From the NCBI GenBank assembly GCA_040357565.1, contig JBDODJ010000012.1: a stretch of DNA of 64,000 nucleotides; one strand, given 5' to 3'. The first letter of the stretch is position 1, and each line of letters opens with the position of its first letter. This document shows positions 47,599 through 59,985 of the stretch, piece after piece. Source of the DNA: Cercozoa sp. M6MM (Eukaryota > Endomyxa: Ascetosporea). The position numbers and the translations under genes were made by a program. Under the pieces are notes generated by a model. It was not told where the DNA came from, searched no databases, and saw nothing but the letters and a program-made list of their open reading frames with translations.

Positions 47599-49944
47599 CG
47601 CGCTCGTAGAACTCGTCAAGCTGCAGGTCCTCCTCCTGCAACACGTGAGGGAAGTAAAGGAGGATAAAGTATAGGCACGGCTAGGTACCTCATACGAGGT
47701 CTGTCCCTGACGCGTCTTGGCGAGCACCTTGAGCACCTCGTTTCGCATGTACAAGGCACTAAAACAGAGGGATGGGGGTAAAGGGTAAAGGGTAAAGGGA
47801 GTAGAAGGGGGTAAGCAGCAATTACCTGTCGATGGCCTCGTTGATCGTTTCGCCCACTTGCATCAGAACGCTCGAAGTCAGACCGGCCTGGGGTAAAGGT
47901 GATGGGGTAAGGTGGGGCGGGGTGGGCAAAACAAGTACCGGGTAGTAGCGCAGCAGGTCGCCAATGTTGCTCAACAAAGCGACGGTCACGTCGGCGTTTT
48001 GTTCCGACTGCAGGGGGAGGGGGTAAAGCAGACACGCTTGCTCATACAGACAGTGCCAGGCAGTAGCAGTACCTGGATACGCGACTTGAGCACGTTAAGG
48101 ATCTTGACAAAGTTCTCCTTGAGCACCTGTTCAAACCGAAGACTCCCTTCACTCAGACCCCCATAACACAGCGGTGTTTTAATTAAGGGGCTAGCAAAAC
48201 GGACCTTGTCGGGCGCCTGTGCTACGACGAGACAGTTGAACAACTCCGGCAGCACCTTGATCGAGCCCGTGCGGATCTAACATCAAGAGGGGGGAAGAGG
48301 AGGGGGTGAGAGGGCGAAAAGGAAGGGGAAGGGGTAGAGGCAACGTACATCGGCAGAGGAGACGTATTCAACGAGCGGAAGACACGAGGCCAGCAGCGGC
48401 GGCACCAGCGGCGCCATGGCCTGCTGCAGCGCCGTGTTCATCGCCATCTCCAACACCAGTCCTACTGCGTAGTTCTTGGCCTGCTCATGGCGTAGGGGTC
48501 GGGATAGGGTAGGAGTAAGGTTAGGCAGGGAAGGGATAAGGGAAGCACCTGCAGCAGCGAGTTGTTGAGCACGAGGCGACGCATGCCAACGCCCGGAATC
48601 TCCTGCTCGGCCACCAGGTAGCCTGGGGATAAAGGGAGGTAAGAGGCAGAGGGAAATAAGATGGTGGGTTAAAACACCATTGGCAGCATTGACGTGCTCC
48701 GGTACAGGCTCGTGCATCTCCAGCAACTGCGAGGCGTCCACCTATCAGGGTTTAAGGGGTAACGGGGGAGGGGCGAGGGTGTCACAGGATACCTGCATGG
48801 TGTCATTGAGCGCATTCATGACCTGCGGGAGGAAGGGCACAAAGTCGGCACCGAGCACCGTGGCCACGTGGCCTAGCAGTTGCTACGGGGGGGGGGGGGG
48901 GGGCCACGGCGAAAACCCGGGGGGGGGGGTAAGAACCTGTGCGTTGGGAATGTGCGCCACTTGGACCAGTTTCGGCAGCATCTGCAGCGCGTGCGGACGG
49001 AACAGCTCCGGCACACTCTAGGAGAAGGAGTAGGGGATAAGGGTGTCAAGGGAGAGGCTACGGACAAATTGAAATCCTACCTGACCAATGTAGCCAACGG
49101 CAAACATGGCCTGGTCACGCACACCGTCCTGCACGGGGGGGGGGGTAAAGGGACGAAAGGGGATACAACAGCGCCCACCTGCTCGGGATTGCCGGTCTCG
49201 TCGGCCATGGCGAGTTGCAGCAGCGTGGGTCCCGCCCTGCAAGGGGGAAAAGATGGGGTAAAGGGACAGAGGGGGTACAGGGGGCAGGCTACTGCTGGTA
49301 GAAGGCGCGCATGATAGCGTGCGCCTGCTGCGCAAAGGCGTAGAACGGGTGCGTCTCATCCTCGTCGACCTCCTCGACGATCTTGCTCGTCGACTGCGCG
49401 ATCGTCGCCGTGCAGCCCAGTGCTGTACGCATGCCAAGTGACACACACTCACAGACACCGACACACGTGTCCCCAGTGGCACCCACTCACCCGATCACTC
49501 ACAAGGTACCAGTGCGGCGTGCCAGCAGGTTGTACTCCGGCTTGCCGTTCTACCGGGGGGTAAGGGGTAAGAGGGTAAGGGGTAAGGGTAAGGGTTGGGA
49601 AGGGCGTAAAGACAAGGATACGTCGCGCTGCATGTGCTGCAGGAAGCAGCCGAGCAGGTCAGAGAAGTGGCGCACCACCTTGGTCTGACATACACAGGGG
49701 AGATACATACAGACAGGTCCATGTGACAAGGAAACAAGTCCATATGGACGGACAGTGTGTACCGCCGAGACACGGTCCAGTGTGATGCAGACGAGCGTGT
49801 CGATCATGGCGTGCACGCGGAAGTGGCGCGTCGAGTCCTGCATCAGCGGCAGACATCTCTCCAGGAAGGCGTCCACCTCGTCCTCGCCCAGCAGCGCCTC
49901 GTCGCACTGCACACGACAGTACTGTTACCCCACCCTTGCCCCGT

Positions 49945-49993
<49 letters not shown>

Positions 49994-51325
49994 NNNNNNN
50001 NNNACACACACACACACACACACAGACACACTCCTCCCTATCCCCTCCAGCCAGAGAGAATACTTGTGTGTACCTCGAGCAGCCACGACCGCATCTCGTT
50101 GGCCTGCGCACACACATTAGCACGGTGGATACCCTCCCTCGTACCCCTCCAAGGACAGATCACCTGCGCATTGCCGATCGCCGAGGCGACGCGACTGATC
50201 ACGGCGCCCTATATTAAAGGGTACATGTACACACAGGCGGGGGGGGGGATATAAGTTGCTACCAGCACAGCGAGAGCGCCCTGACGACGCTTCCAGTCAG
50301 CACTCTGCAGCTCTGAGTTGCACGGGGGGGGGGGGGGTAAGTCAGGAGGGTAGACGGGATGCATGCGAAGTACCCTGCTGCACACGCGGCAGCAGCACGG
50401 CCACCAGGCGTTCCTACAGGATGTGCAAGCATCAGTCTCAGACAGAGAGAGGTAGGAAAGGGACACAGGTGCGCTACCTCCGACAGAATGTCCGGCAGCT
50501 GGTTCGCGGCCTGGATGGCAAAGGCGATGCCGTCCTGCTCCGCATCGTTTTCGATGTCGTCAAACGTCAGCGTGTCGTCCTTCACAACAACATACACACA
50601 CATGCATACAAGGGAGTACGGGGCAAGGGATGACAGGGATAGAGATGTCAGGGATGGACAACAGGGGTACGTAGACAGCAGCGAACTCAAACACTAGCAG
50701 TGCCAGCGGGTCCTACACACATAAAGTGAACAAGCGTGTTTGCGTACACCTGACGACATTAAAAACCAACCGTCAGAGGCAACGCACGTGCCAGCTTGCG
50801 TTGCACACTCAGCAGTGTCAGGATGCTCTGTGCATACATACTCACATACATACACTCACCAAAACACAGAAGGGGGAGGGGGTAAACCTGATACGCACGT
50901 TGACGCGTGTCGCTTTCGATGTCCTGACGCTCCACCACCGACAGCACGGCACGCACGGCCTGTTCACGCGGATAGGTAAAGATACGACCCTCCGTACAGA
51001 CAGAGCACAACGACGCCTACCTGCTCGAGGTTGTTGGCGTTGCCAAAGACATCGGGCGCCGCATCGAACAGTTCGTTCAGTTCCGAGCACACCTGCACAC
51101 GTGCACACCGACAGGGAGAAGGTAGGGTAGGGGGAAACAGAGGGGAGGGACCAATACCTGCGCGGCAAAGTCCTCATCCTTGGCGTCCACCAGGGCCTGT
51201 GAGAGCGGGTAGGGTGGCAAGGGACAAGGGGCAGGACAAGGGCAAGAGAATGTTGCTACCTGCAGCGACGCCGCGATTAGCGGATGCAGCACCACAAGAT
51301 CCGGCTGCACACAAACACACATATA

Positions 51326-51388
<63 letters not shown>

Positions 51389-52505
51389 CACAACACATAC
51401 ATACATCGAGAGACACAAAGTCACCTTGGCGTGCAGAGCGACGCGTGAGCACGAAATCGCTGCCACACGGCACGTCTGTGTCACACGGGAGATAATAGGG
51501 GTAACATAGATTACAACAGGGGGGGGGGAGACACACAGGGCTCGCGTTGGCCGACGAGATCACACGGCCGCAGAACTGCGACAAAAAGTTCGCCAAACCT
51601 GCGTCCTCCAGTGCCTGTATTCCGGGGAGGTAAAGCAAACAAGAGGGATGAAGAGTAGGGGAGTAAAGAGGAGGGTAAGAGAAGCAGGCACCGCCGGCGA
51701 GTACTCGCAGACGTAGCGCAGCAGAATGAGAGCGGCCTCCTGTCGTGCCACGTCGGCGTCCGTCACCTGCGCAAATGGAATCAACGGAACGCAATGGGGG
51801 AGGCAAAAAGGTCTACCTGAGACATGGCTTGGACGGCCTGGGCCACGTCGTTCCACTGGCGTTTCTCCTGCACGACCTCGCGGCCGTAGATGGCGGCGAC
51901 GCACTGCGCCACGGCACGCACCACTGCGTGCTCCTGCTCGTTGCCGAGACACGACAGCAGCGCCTGCTGCACCTTGCCGCGCACCTGATTCACACACACA
52001 CGCACGCCGTCTTCAATCGGCAAAAAGCATGCGCACTCACGCAAAGAACAAGCGTGCACCTCCTGCGGCGCCTCTGTCCACGTGGTGTCCTTCATCGAGA
52101 TGGCGCACAGCTGCATACCAGACAAGGGTGTGACTTCAAGCAGCAGCAGCAGCAGCAGTAGCAGCAGTGTCCTTGTGCTCTACCTGACGCAGCAGAATGG
52201 CGGCAAACTGACGCAGATGCGGTTCCGGGTGGCCGGCTAGCACCTCAGCGAGCGACGACAGGTACGCATTGCCGTCACTCTGTGCAACCAACAGACACGC
52301 ACTCACTCACACATACACAATACACGAACGACTTTCACAGTACCTGGCGGAGCTGCAGAAGCTGCTGCGTCGCCTGATGACGAACTGAATCGTCACCGGT
52401 CTGCGACGCCGCTGCCGACAGCACGTCCAGGAAACTGCAGCAACAACACCCCACGCCTGCAAAACAAAAAAGCGCCCACTAGAAATGGTAAACTCACTTA
52501 GACAT
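45776..52505 (-). CDS. IPO5: importin-beta family karyopherin, IPO5/Kap121-like
   Basis: About 35-40 short exons on the minus strand. It starts MSNFLDVLSAAASQTGDDSV and RHQATQQLLQLRQ, then SDGNAYLSSLAEVLAGHPEP and HLRQFAAILLRQ, the first HEAT repeats as in importin-5 and importin-4. Many more paired helices follow, for example QQALLSCLGNEQEHAVVRAV, QWNDVAQAVQAMSQ, VARQEAALILLRYVCEYSPA, ALEDAGLANFLSQFCGRVIS and FLGCFLQHMQRD, ending REMLKSLLQNEAAVQQAAQS and PESQQWLQLAVARVQAGK (stop 45778-45776). These proteins carry cargo such as ribosomal proteins and histones into the nucleus with Ran-GTP. Introns carry GGGGTAAAGG-type runs on the plus strand, that is TTTACCCC in the sense direction. The family assignment is firm; the exact paralogue less so. 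Confidence 0.85.
46206..46306. repeat. (GT)n microsatellite with N gap
   Basis: GT units on both sides of ten Ns at 46231-46240, in an importin intron. Confidence 0.95.
47512..47595. repeat. (GA)n microsatellite
   Basis: GAGC/GA array next to a G-rich run (47460-47510), in an importin intron. Confidence 0.95.
49947..50024. repeat. GT array, N gap, then CA array (opposite repeat strands)
   Basis: (GT)n up to 49993, ten Ns at 49994-50003, then (AC)n. Unlike the other gaps here, the repeat unit changes strand across the gap. Confidence 0.9.
51330..51391. repeat. (CA)n microsatellite
   Basis: CA array with two CAA interruptions in an importin intron. Confidence 0.95.
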
Positions 52506-52737
52506 CCTCACGCGCTTCGTGCCACAATACAAAGCGAGTGTTGCTTCGTGCGCACTACACGCCTGTCTGCTTACTGCAACCTGTCAGCTGTGGCTCTGCC
52601 CTTCTGCTTTGGGAATCCAAAGAGCCAGAGACGGGACAATATCGTACAGTTTTGTACTGGACCCGTACGGTAGCCAGCTTCGTAGCACTTAGCACTACGC
52701 ACGCCACAGGTGCTCTCCAGACCGGCTAGTGACGACG
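52506..52737. promoter_or_regulatory. shared promoter region of divergent genes
   Basis: 232 bases between the importin start (-) and the small membrane protein start (+). Both promoters must be here. CAATATCGTACAG and GTACGGTAGC are present, but no defined factor site is recognised. Confidence 0.4.
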
Positions 52738-53534
52738 ATGCAGCGTATCATTCAGAAAGCTCGCGCGGTGGCGCGACGCTCGTTCGCTGTGGCAGAGGGC
52801 GGCTTTGAGAAGTTCACGGCTGAGCAGCAGCAGTACCGAATGGGCTTCGTGCGTTTTCTACACCATCTGCATTCTATGTGCGCAAGCGCTACACTTGTTT
52901 CGGCAGCTTTTTGCAACATCACAAAATTTTCTCCTGCCATGTGTGTTTTGTTGTTGTTGTTGTAATACCATTCCTATGCTTGTTGCGCTGTCTCTAGGAC
53001 TCGGTGCGCCTGTCGACGGGTGCCATCAAGCCGCAGAGCGTGATGAACACGCTGACGACGCAGCCAACACTGATGAACGTACTGCAGCATTTTCTCCACT
53101 AGCGCCAAACGAGCTAGCGCCAAACGAGTGCTTGTTGTGTGCACGACAGGAATTCGCTGCGCTGATGCGACGCACGGTGTTTGCTTCGACGGGCACGTCG
53201 CTTTTCTTCTACCTCGGTCTGGCGGCTTCGGGCCACTACATCGTCAACCAGTTCTGCGACTACGTGTGGGAGGCCAACAACCACTACGTACACTCATTCA
53301 TATCACATGCCTGGTGTTTGTTCTTGTGGTTTTGCTTTTTAATTTCCTCTCGCGAGAGTAGAAGACGCCCGAGTACACGATTTCCTCGTTCCCCGAGATC
53401 ATTGAGGACATGGTACCTTTCTCCTTGCTCTTTTGTTGCGTGTGTTGGTGTGGGCTATCGCCATTTTTGTCCTGCAGATGGAGGACGAAGAGGAGGAGGA
53501 TGATGAGGATGATGAGGAGGAGGAGGAGGACTAA
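52738..53534 (+). CDS. small mitochondrial-type membrane protein with acidic tail, unknown
   Basis: Exons 52738-52848, 52998-53078, 53150-53287 and two more encode about 145 residues: MQRIIQKARAVARRSFAVAE (Arg-rich, no early acids, as in a mitochondrial presequence), DSVRLSTGAIKPQSVMNTLT, EFAALMRRTVFASTGTS then the hydrophobic LFFYLGLAASGHYIVNQF, then KTPEYTISSFPEIIEDM and a run of Glu and Asp (stop 53532-53534). All phases are 0. The plan is a targeting sequence, one membrane helix and an acidic C-terminus. No family is recognised. Confidence 0.6.
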
Positions 53535-54323
53535 GCGAAGCGTCTGCCCCGGCTGTTCAGTGCGCTCTCCAGTCCATCGCCGTGCGTGGCAGCACTCAGA
53601 GTCGGAGTCGACCAGTTTCTCTCACTGCAACATCCACGCGCGCCCTCTAGCGTTTAGTACATTCCATTTCTGATTCGATTAGACCCCGGGGCCTAACCTA
53701 GTCAGTCAGTTGTTACTGACGGTTGTCAGTGAAAAGAACTAAATAAAAGAAGTAAGTCGTCAATTAGACGAAGCGAGGGAATCAATGATTCAGTTAGTAG
53801 AAGCGAAGTGAAGAATTACCCCAACTGGGTTCTTACGCCAAACTAGACGGAGTTGTAGACGGAATCTTCCGTCACGGGGAAAATCGTGACAAGATTTAAC
53901 AAGAAAACCCCTTCTCTCTACAGCAGCCAATGCTTACTTGTAGAGGTGGATATCAGTACAAACTGCAGAGCAACTGACCAGCTGATGCCAAGTAGATGAG
54001 GTTTTCTCTTTGCCAACTGGCAGGCTCAATCTACAGGACAGGCTTTCAGACAGGTCCAGTCACAGCTCTATGGGCAGTAGTACCGTAGGGCCACAAACTC
54101 TTAACTCTTCTTTTCTCTCTCTTTTCTTCAATGATGGGAGACCAACTGGTCTGTCTGGGTTTATCCGCGCGGAGACTGCATAATCTGAGTCAGTCTGTAA
54201 CACAGTAGTAGCTTGAGGGCGGGACATCGTAATACTGGCTACTAAAATTGAACGAAACTGGCTGAGCTTGTGAGTGTGCATGTGTCCTGTCACGGTCACG
54301 AAAGCTTCAGTTCGCTTGAACTA
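53535..54323. other. AT-rich spacer with short direct and inverted repeats
   Basis: About 790 bases. GTCAGTCAGTTGTTACTGAC at 53701 can fold on itself (GTCAGT...ACTGAC) and GTCAGTG follows. TTACTGACGG and CCGTCACGGGG repeats are nearby. No coding sequence recognised. It may hold a decayed element. Confidence 0.4.
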
Positions 54324-54540
54324 CATCGGGCGCTGCGTGTCCTGGTCACGAAAGCCGCGATTGCGTTCGACAAGTTCGTCCCAAGTCATGTCACCTTTCA
54401 GCGCCTTTGCGTCCGACATTTGTCTGTGGTGTCCTACGATGCAGAACACGAGACGAGAGGTATAATCATACACATACACACGCATTTGTAAGAAGGGAGG
54501 TACGCCGTTTCCTCGCCCGTTCTCCTTTCAGGCGACTTCG
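54324..54540 (-). CDS. two-exon basic segment, small gene or alternative 3' exons of SUV3
   Basis: Exon ELRSRLKGERARKRR (about 54540-54500) joins across a GTACC...TAG intron, phase 1, to HHRQMSDAKALKGDMTWDEL and VERNRGFRDQDTQRPM with stop at 54326-54324. The splice phase and composition look coding. It could be the end of a short gene or a 3' extension of the SUV3 gene through an exon reading AEKRA at about 54620. No family recognised. Confidence 0.35.
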
Positions 54541-54593
54541 CAATTCCTGCAGAAACACGAAACACAAAAATAGATCTAGGTCAATTCAGATGG

Positions 54594-57579
54594 TCAGATT
54601 AAGTGGTCGTACAGCTCGCTTCTCTGCGGCTGCAACGCTCATTTGATGCAGCGACTAAGCAAGCCAGGCAGAAACACTTGGATATGAAGCAGAAACAGCA
54701 CCACAAAGACAAGGTACCGCAGACATGAGTTGCCACACGTGTTGTTGATGCTGCTCTGCTTGCTCCTGCGTGCGTGGCGAACAAGGGATTTACACAGAGG
54801 CACAGTTACATCCGACAGCTGGAGAGATAGAGGGAGAGCAAGACTACTTGCTGCAGGAAGCTGTCGGGGAACTTCTGCGCCAGGAAGAGGTAGGCGTCCA
54901 GCATGCAGTTGATGCGCTCCAGTTCACGCAAATCTTCCTGCGTAAGTACACATCACACCACCACCACCACCACCACACTGCACGAGCACTGTGTACGTCG
55001 GATGAAGGCGGCTGGTCCGGCAGAGTGAGTGCTGGTAGTTCGACCTGTCAGCAAGGTGCACACTCTCAGGACGCACATACACACAAACAAATTGGGCGCA
55101 GTACAGGCAAGCCGTCGGAGAAACGTTCAGCCCACACGCGAACTAGTCTCTTCTGTGACGACACCAACACGGGTAGTCGGTCAAGAGGGTAAGACACGGG
55201 AGGTAGAGATATAACGTACGTATGCGAGACAAGTGTGGGTGAAGCCGTACGGCGCCACGCAGAAGGTCCACTTGTCGGCTGGCCGCATGAATACGCCATC
55301 CAGTAGGTTGGCCACCTCTAAGGATACACTGATGTACGGGAGGAAGGGGCAAGGGACACAGATAAGGGGCGTACCCAATTCATCAGAGACGTCACCAAGC
55401 TGGAAGGTATTGTTGTCGAGTTCGCACAACTCGCACATCTCTTTAACCTGTGCATTTTAATGGGTATACTCCTTCCCACGCATCTGTGACGAATATACCT
55501 GTTCGGCAAAGGTCTTGCCAGGCACCAGGTCACAGAAAGCCTCGACATGCGACCCCTCGAACAGGTACGTCGCACGTTCCTAGGTACACTTTCGTACAGC
55601 CTGCATAGCAAGGGGCGGGGGGGGGGGGGAAAACGCACCTGTCTCTCCGGCTTTGAGAGCAGCGCTTCCTTCACTTTCTCGATGTTAGCGGCTCCGCGCA
55701 CCTGCAGATAGACACACAATGCACTTCCACATGCACAGGGATACATGTCTGGACAAAGGGGACAAAGGTACGCCGTCGATGCTGATGGTACTGACGTGTC
55801 CGATGCTCTGCTTGCCTTCGCCTGTGCGATCACACACAGAGATAAGGTCGGGCACAAACGACAAGGCTCGGTGTGTACCCTCATAGCGACCGGCGCGACC
55901 GGCGATCTGCAGAGTCTCGCTGACGGTGAGGTCGCGCAACCTCTTTCCGTCAAACTGGGAGGCACAACGGACACAGTGACAAGACAGAAAGCTACGGTAC
56001 ACAACAGGAAGGAAGGTTATCTAAGGGAAACGAACCTTCTGTGTGTCGGAGAAGAGAATACGTCTGATGGCGAGGTTGAGACCCATGCCGACGGCATCAC
56101 TTGTAACCAGCACATCGTAGCCTGCACAGTTACCAGACAGAGCAACATAGACGAGGAGGACAAAGGTATGTGAGACCATGTGGTACCACTGTCCGGGTCG
56201 TTGAAGAGACGCGCCTGCTCTCGTCGCACGTCAGGTGGCAGACGGCCGTATACGATGGCGCACTTCATATTCTGCGGGGGGGGGGGGGGTAAAAGGATAA
56301 CGTGGTTAAAGGGATAGAAAGAGGTACAGTGGTGGTTTCAACGATGCGTTTGATCTCGTGCAGCTTGGCGCGCGAGAAGGCCACAATGGCGTCGCCCTTG
56401 CTCAGTTGTCGCACTGACTGCAGTGGCTACACACAGACACCAAACGCACACTCAAAGGTGGTGCACACAGTAGCATAGATGGACAAGGCAGTACCTTGGA
56501 GACTCGCAACTGCCCGAGTCGCTCGTAAGTGTTGACGACGAGCTCATCGCCGGTGCGCTCGACCATCTTTTCGACGAGTTGTTTCACCTGTGGGGAAGGT
56601 AGACACGGGTCAAGGGAGGGGCGAACAAGAGTAAAGGGTGGGTAAAAGGGCAGGTCGCGAAAGGGAGGGGCAAAACTACCGAAGCATCGCCGCACACGTG
56701 AATCTCTTGAGCCCGCAAACCGAGCAGTGCCGCCGTCCAAGCGTGGCCTCGGTCCGGCGACCCGAGCATCTGGATCTACCACGCCGAGAGGGTACAGGAG
56801 TCAGGGGATGACCAACAAGTAGGTGGCAAAGGTAGGTGTGTATGCATGTGTGTGTGTGTGTGTGTGTACACACCTCATCAATGACGGCAACGTCATAGGT
56901 CTGATTTAAGGGCGCCATCTCGCAGGTGCAGGAGGTGTGCAAAGCACCCAGCACGATTTCCTTCTCCTGGCCCGTCATCAAGTTCGTCGGTACACCGGCC
57001 TGCCCAGTTCCAGATGGTTTACACACTCCTGTCGAGTATCGAGTGAATGCAGGCACCTCGTTCATGCGCTCATAGTTCTCCCACGCCAGCAGACGCAAGG
57101 GTGCCAAATAGATGCCTGCTCAGTACACCAGTCGGCACCTTGCGGAGACATGTGACTACACGGGACCGAGCGTACCAGACCTGGACTGCTTGAGGGCGTC
57201 GATTGCCCGGTGTGTCTGTCACAAAGGTACTTGTACCCTGCAAGGGGCATACCAAGCAGAGGTTGCAGAGAGACATAGACACCTTGCCAGAGTTTGTTGG
57301 ACCGGCGTGGTAGACGATCTTGCGCCGCATGTCTCGGGCGAACGGGTAGCCACTAGACATGCACACGCATACACACACATGCATGTATCAGCACACAGGT
57401 TATGGGAAGGTACTTCTCAGGGCGGGTCATTTCGAGCAGATCGCCAAACACATTCCGTGAGGCAGGTAAGTTACGCCGCAGCCAGATGCGCATCACGTTC
57501 TGCACGCGCTGCTGCAGGCGCTGCAGGCGCTCGTCTTCACTCTCCTGCCGACATTACATAAACTTACCATTTACACAGG

Positions 57580-57630
<51 letters not shown>

Positions 57631-58288
57631 ACATATGCCTGCAGTATATGCCAGACACCTGATTCTCACTGGAGACGATGTCCTCCAAATCGTCCTCCAA
57701 ATCGTCCTCCAAATCGTCGTCATCGGAGTCGCTATACTCGTCCTCAACGTCGTCGCTAGTCGTCTCTTTGACCACACTAAGAGGATCCTCGCTGCTGTCG
57801 TCGTGCCCCTCGTCGTAGCCCTCGGACTCCTCGTCCTCGTCCTCGGTACCAAAAACGGGAAGAGCGTCGTACCACTGCATTTGCACTCGCTAGGTACACC
57901 ACAGGGACACAGAAAAAGCAGATGAGGCACACACCTCGTGGATGGCACTCAACATGTCCTGCGCACGCGGGTTCGTCGGGTTCTGACAGTAGGCCATCAA
58001 CTGCTCCGACTCCGTCTACACCAGGATTCATTTCATCTTAAAGGATAGGATATATGAAAGAGCAACCTTCAGGGAGTCGAACTTCGCCATCTCGAGCTGC
58101 AAGGAAAGACATGCGTACTGACCTCTGCAACTGCAACAACAAAAGAAGAAATTCACCTCTGAGCAAAGATAGGCGACGTTGTGCGCGATGGCGGCACTCT
58201 CGTCGTCGAGATTTGAAGCTGCATTGCGCAGGGAAGCTGCAAAGTTTCGCGGCATGCGCGGTCTGCCCACTCGCATGAGGGACGGCAT
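54594..58288 (-). CDS. SUPV3L1: mitochondrial ATP-dependent RNA helicase SUV3
   Basis: Start [20 protein letters not shown] is basic and acid-free, as for a mitochondrial presequence. It is followed by [20 protein letters not shown] and a long acidic stretch (58000-57660, with [13 protein letters not shown]). The helicase core is clear: [20 protein letters not shown] with GKT (Walker A), [50 protein letters not shown] (Walker B), [40 protein letters not shown], and [18 protein letters not shown] (motif VI). The C-terminal part gives [20 protein letters not shown] and [23 protein letters not shown]3 unwinds RNA with PNPase or DSS1 in the mitochondrial degradosome. A further upstream exon cannot be excluded. 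The chosen stop is at 54596-54594. Confidence 0.88.
57580..57629. repeat. (GT)n microsatellite
   Basis: About 23 GT units in a SUV3 intron. Confidence 0.95.
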
Positions 58289-58900
58289 CTGTCAAGCGAA
58301 TGCACCGCATGCCGGCAAGGACAAAAATCTAGGTTGTGGTATACCCGCCGCGTCTTCCTTTTCCCCTGTCCCACAGGCCTTCCGTCCTTCTTTTTTTTAA
58401 TAGGTTTCCCATGCTTGTGTGTCCTGCCATGATGCTTCTTCGGCTGTCTCTGCAGGGGAACATCGTTAAGCAGAAGAAGAGCAATCAAACATCATGAGTA
58501 GAGTGATCGCACCGAGGCAAACCGCACAGCTTGGCGCCGCACAGCTAACAACGTGCGCATCACCCAAGTAATCACACACGAGTGCTGTGTAGTCGGCGGG
58601 CTGAGCCGTCGGAAATCAACTCCACGCCATGGGCTCCGCCGATCCCCATTATACCAGGTGATCGTAAAAAAAGGACTGTGTTCTGGCAAAGGCCCAAAAC
58701 TGTACCCCGCTGCTTTGACCTAATGCTAGGTTTGAGTGTGTGCTTATACCCACTTGCGTCGCGTGGGCTTTCTAATTTCGAATTTAGGTAACCCAGTACA
58801 GCACGATGAGCGTGTAATCTTTTTGGTGCTCGAGTACGTGGCTTTCCGAGGTTACGAGCGGGTTTAAAACGTTAAGAACCATCTCAGTACAGACCGATGA
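58289..58900. other. spacer; SUV3 upstream region and end of copy B
   Basis: A minus-strand stretch at about 58455-58350 reads RQPKKHHGRTHKHGKPIKKK and could be an extra 5' exon of SUV3, but no in-frame start is found. From 58672 the sequence belongs to copy B. Confidence 0.4.
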
Positions 58901-59985
58901 TCAGTTCCTAAAGATGTCTCGAAGATCGGGCGGAATGGGCGGCGGTTTTGGCACGTATTTTTTCTTCATGTGTATGGCCGGCGTCGCTTCACTGCGAGTA
59001 GGAGCGGCTCGCTGCCACTCTGCGAGCTTATCTACAGAAATGATGAGATTCATAAGTGTTCATACTTGCAAATTAGTGGACAGGAGCACCAGCGTGGGGG
59101 TGTCATCGGCGGTCGAGAAGTCTGCCAGCAGCTTGTGCAGTGGCAATCGGCCTGCCGCGTGATACAACCTGTACACAGCATGCAGAAGTATCGAAACAAA
59201 GGCAGTCAATGTCTGAGACGTCAATGTCTGAGACTACATTGTCAGTGGCAGCGACACGCATCGCGGTCTGCGCCAGCGACGGTACGGGCACCAATCCTTG
59301 GTGTGCAGTTTGTGCACAACGAAAGGACGCTAGGTCTTCTTTCGCGTGAATGCGACTGCTTTACGTCTGTTTACTCTGTCCAAATGATCAGTCCAACTCT
59401 TATTGAAACTCAGTACTTAAATACTACACGTACTAGTGGGAGTAAATAGGTGCAACGTACCCGTTGTAGTATTTCGCAAGGACCGAACGCGAAGCAGTGG
59501 TCTGTTGCGTTTGTGTTGTCGAAGATGCGAGGGCTTTGGTGCACAGCCGTTGACCAAGCACGGCTGACGCACGGCGAAGTGACGTGTCATGTCAGTGCAT
59601 GGATAGAACAGACAGTCACATGGAAAAGCGAACTTGCAAGAAATCGAGCTAACCGAGAGACAAATTTAACAATCCTTCTTTTCAGCGACTCTGCGGCGTT
59701 TACCATGATTTAAGCCACTAAAGTAGTGCAGGGCACCCTGTGCACTGCAACAGTACTAACGGCAGAAAGCCAGCCAAGCACACGTAAAACCGCGTTTCCC
59801 GCTCTCAAAAGCTCAGGTCCTGTGCTAATGTGTATTCGACCAGTACTGAGCTCATTATAAATTCTTATAATTCACTCTGAAACAAAGGGAGGTGCGACAA
59901 CAGCTCTCCGAACACTCGCCCCTTTAAAAGGTACGAAAACAGCACTCTCCGGGCACTCACCCTCTGAGCCCTCAAGTGGTACAGT
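58672..59985 (-). repeat. copy B of the 1.3 kb inverted duplication
   Basis: Reverse complement matches 23618-24980 (see copy A). Differences include a 4-base deletion, an in-frame extra GACGTCTCAGACATT-type unit, a 2-base insertion and extra sequence at 59882-59930 beyond the shared left flank. Confidence 0.9.
58901..59590 (-). pseudogene. decayed copy B of the putative mitochondrial protein gene
   Basis: Corresponds to the gene at 24051-24751. Relative to copy A it lacks four bases (CGAC) in exon 1 at about 59550, which shifts the frame after MTRHFAVRQPCLVN. It has ACC-TAG where copy A has ACC-TCG in exon 2 (about 59330), and a 2-base insertion (TCATGTGTATGG) near the end of the last exon (about 58970). 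It lacks the 22-base duplication present in copy A. Three separate lesions make a functional product unlikely. The promoter-side flank is also altered. Confidence 0.8.

Noticed and set aside
53680-54260. Possible LTR or solo LTR with TG...CA ends
   Set aside because: Short repeats and a foldback are present but I could not find paired direct repeats, a primer-binding site or a polypurine tract.
54590-54720. Plus-strand exon reading [19 protein letters not shown] before a GTACC donor
   Set aside because: It overlaps the SUV3 3' exons on the other strand and has no matching next exon.
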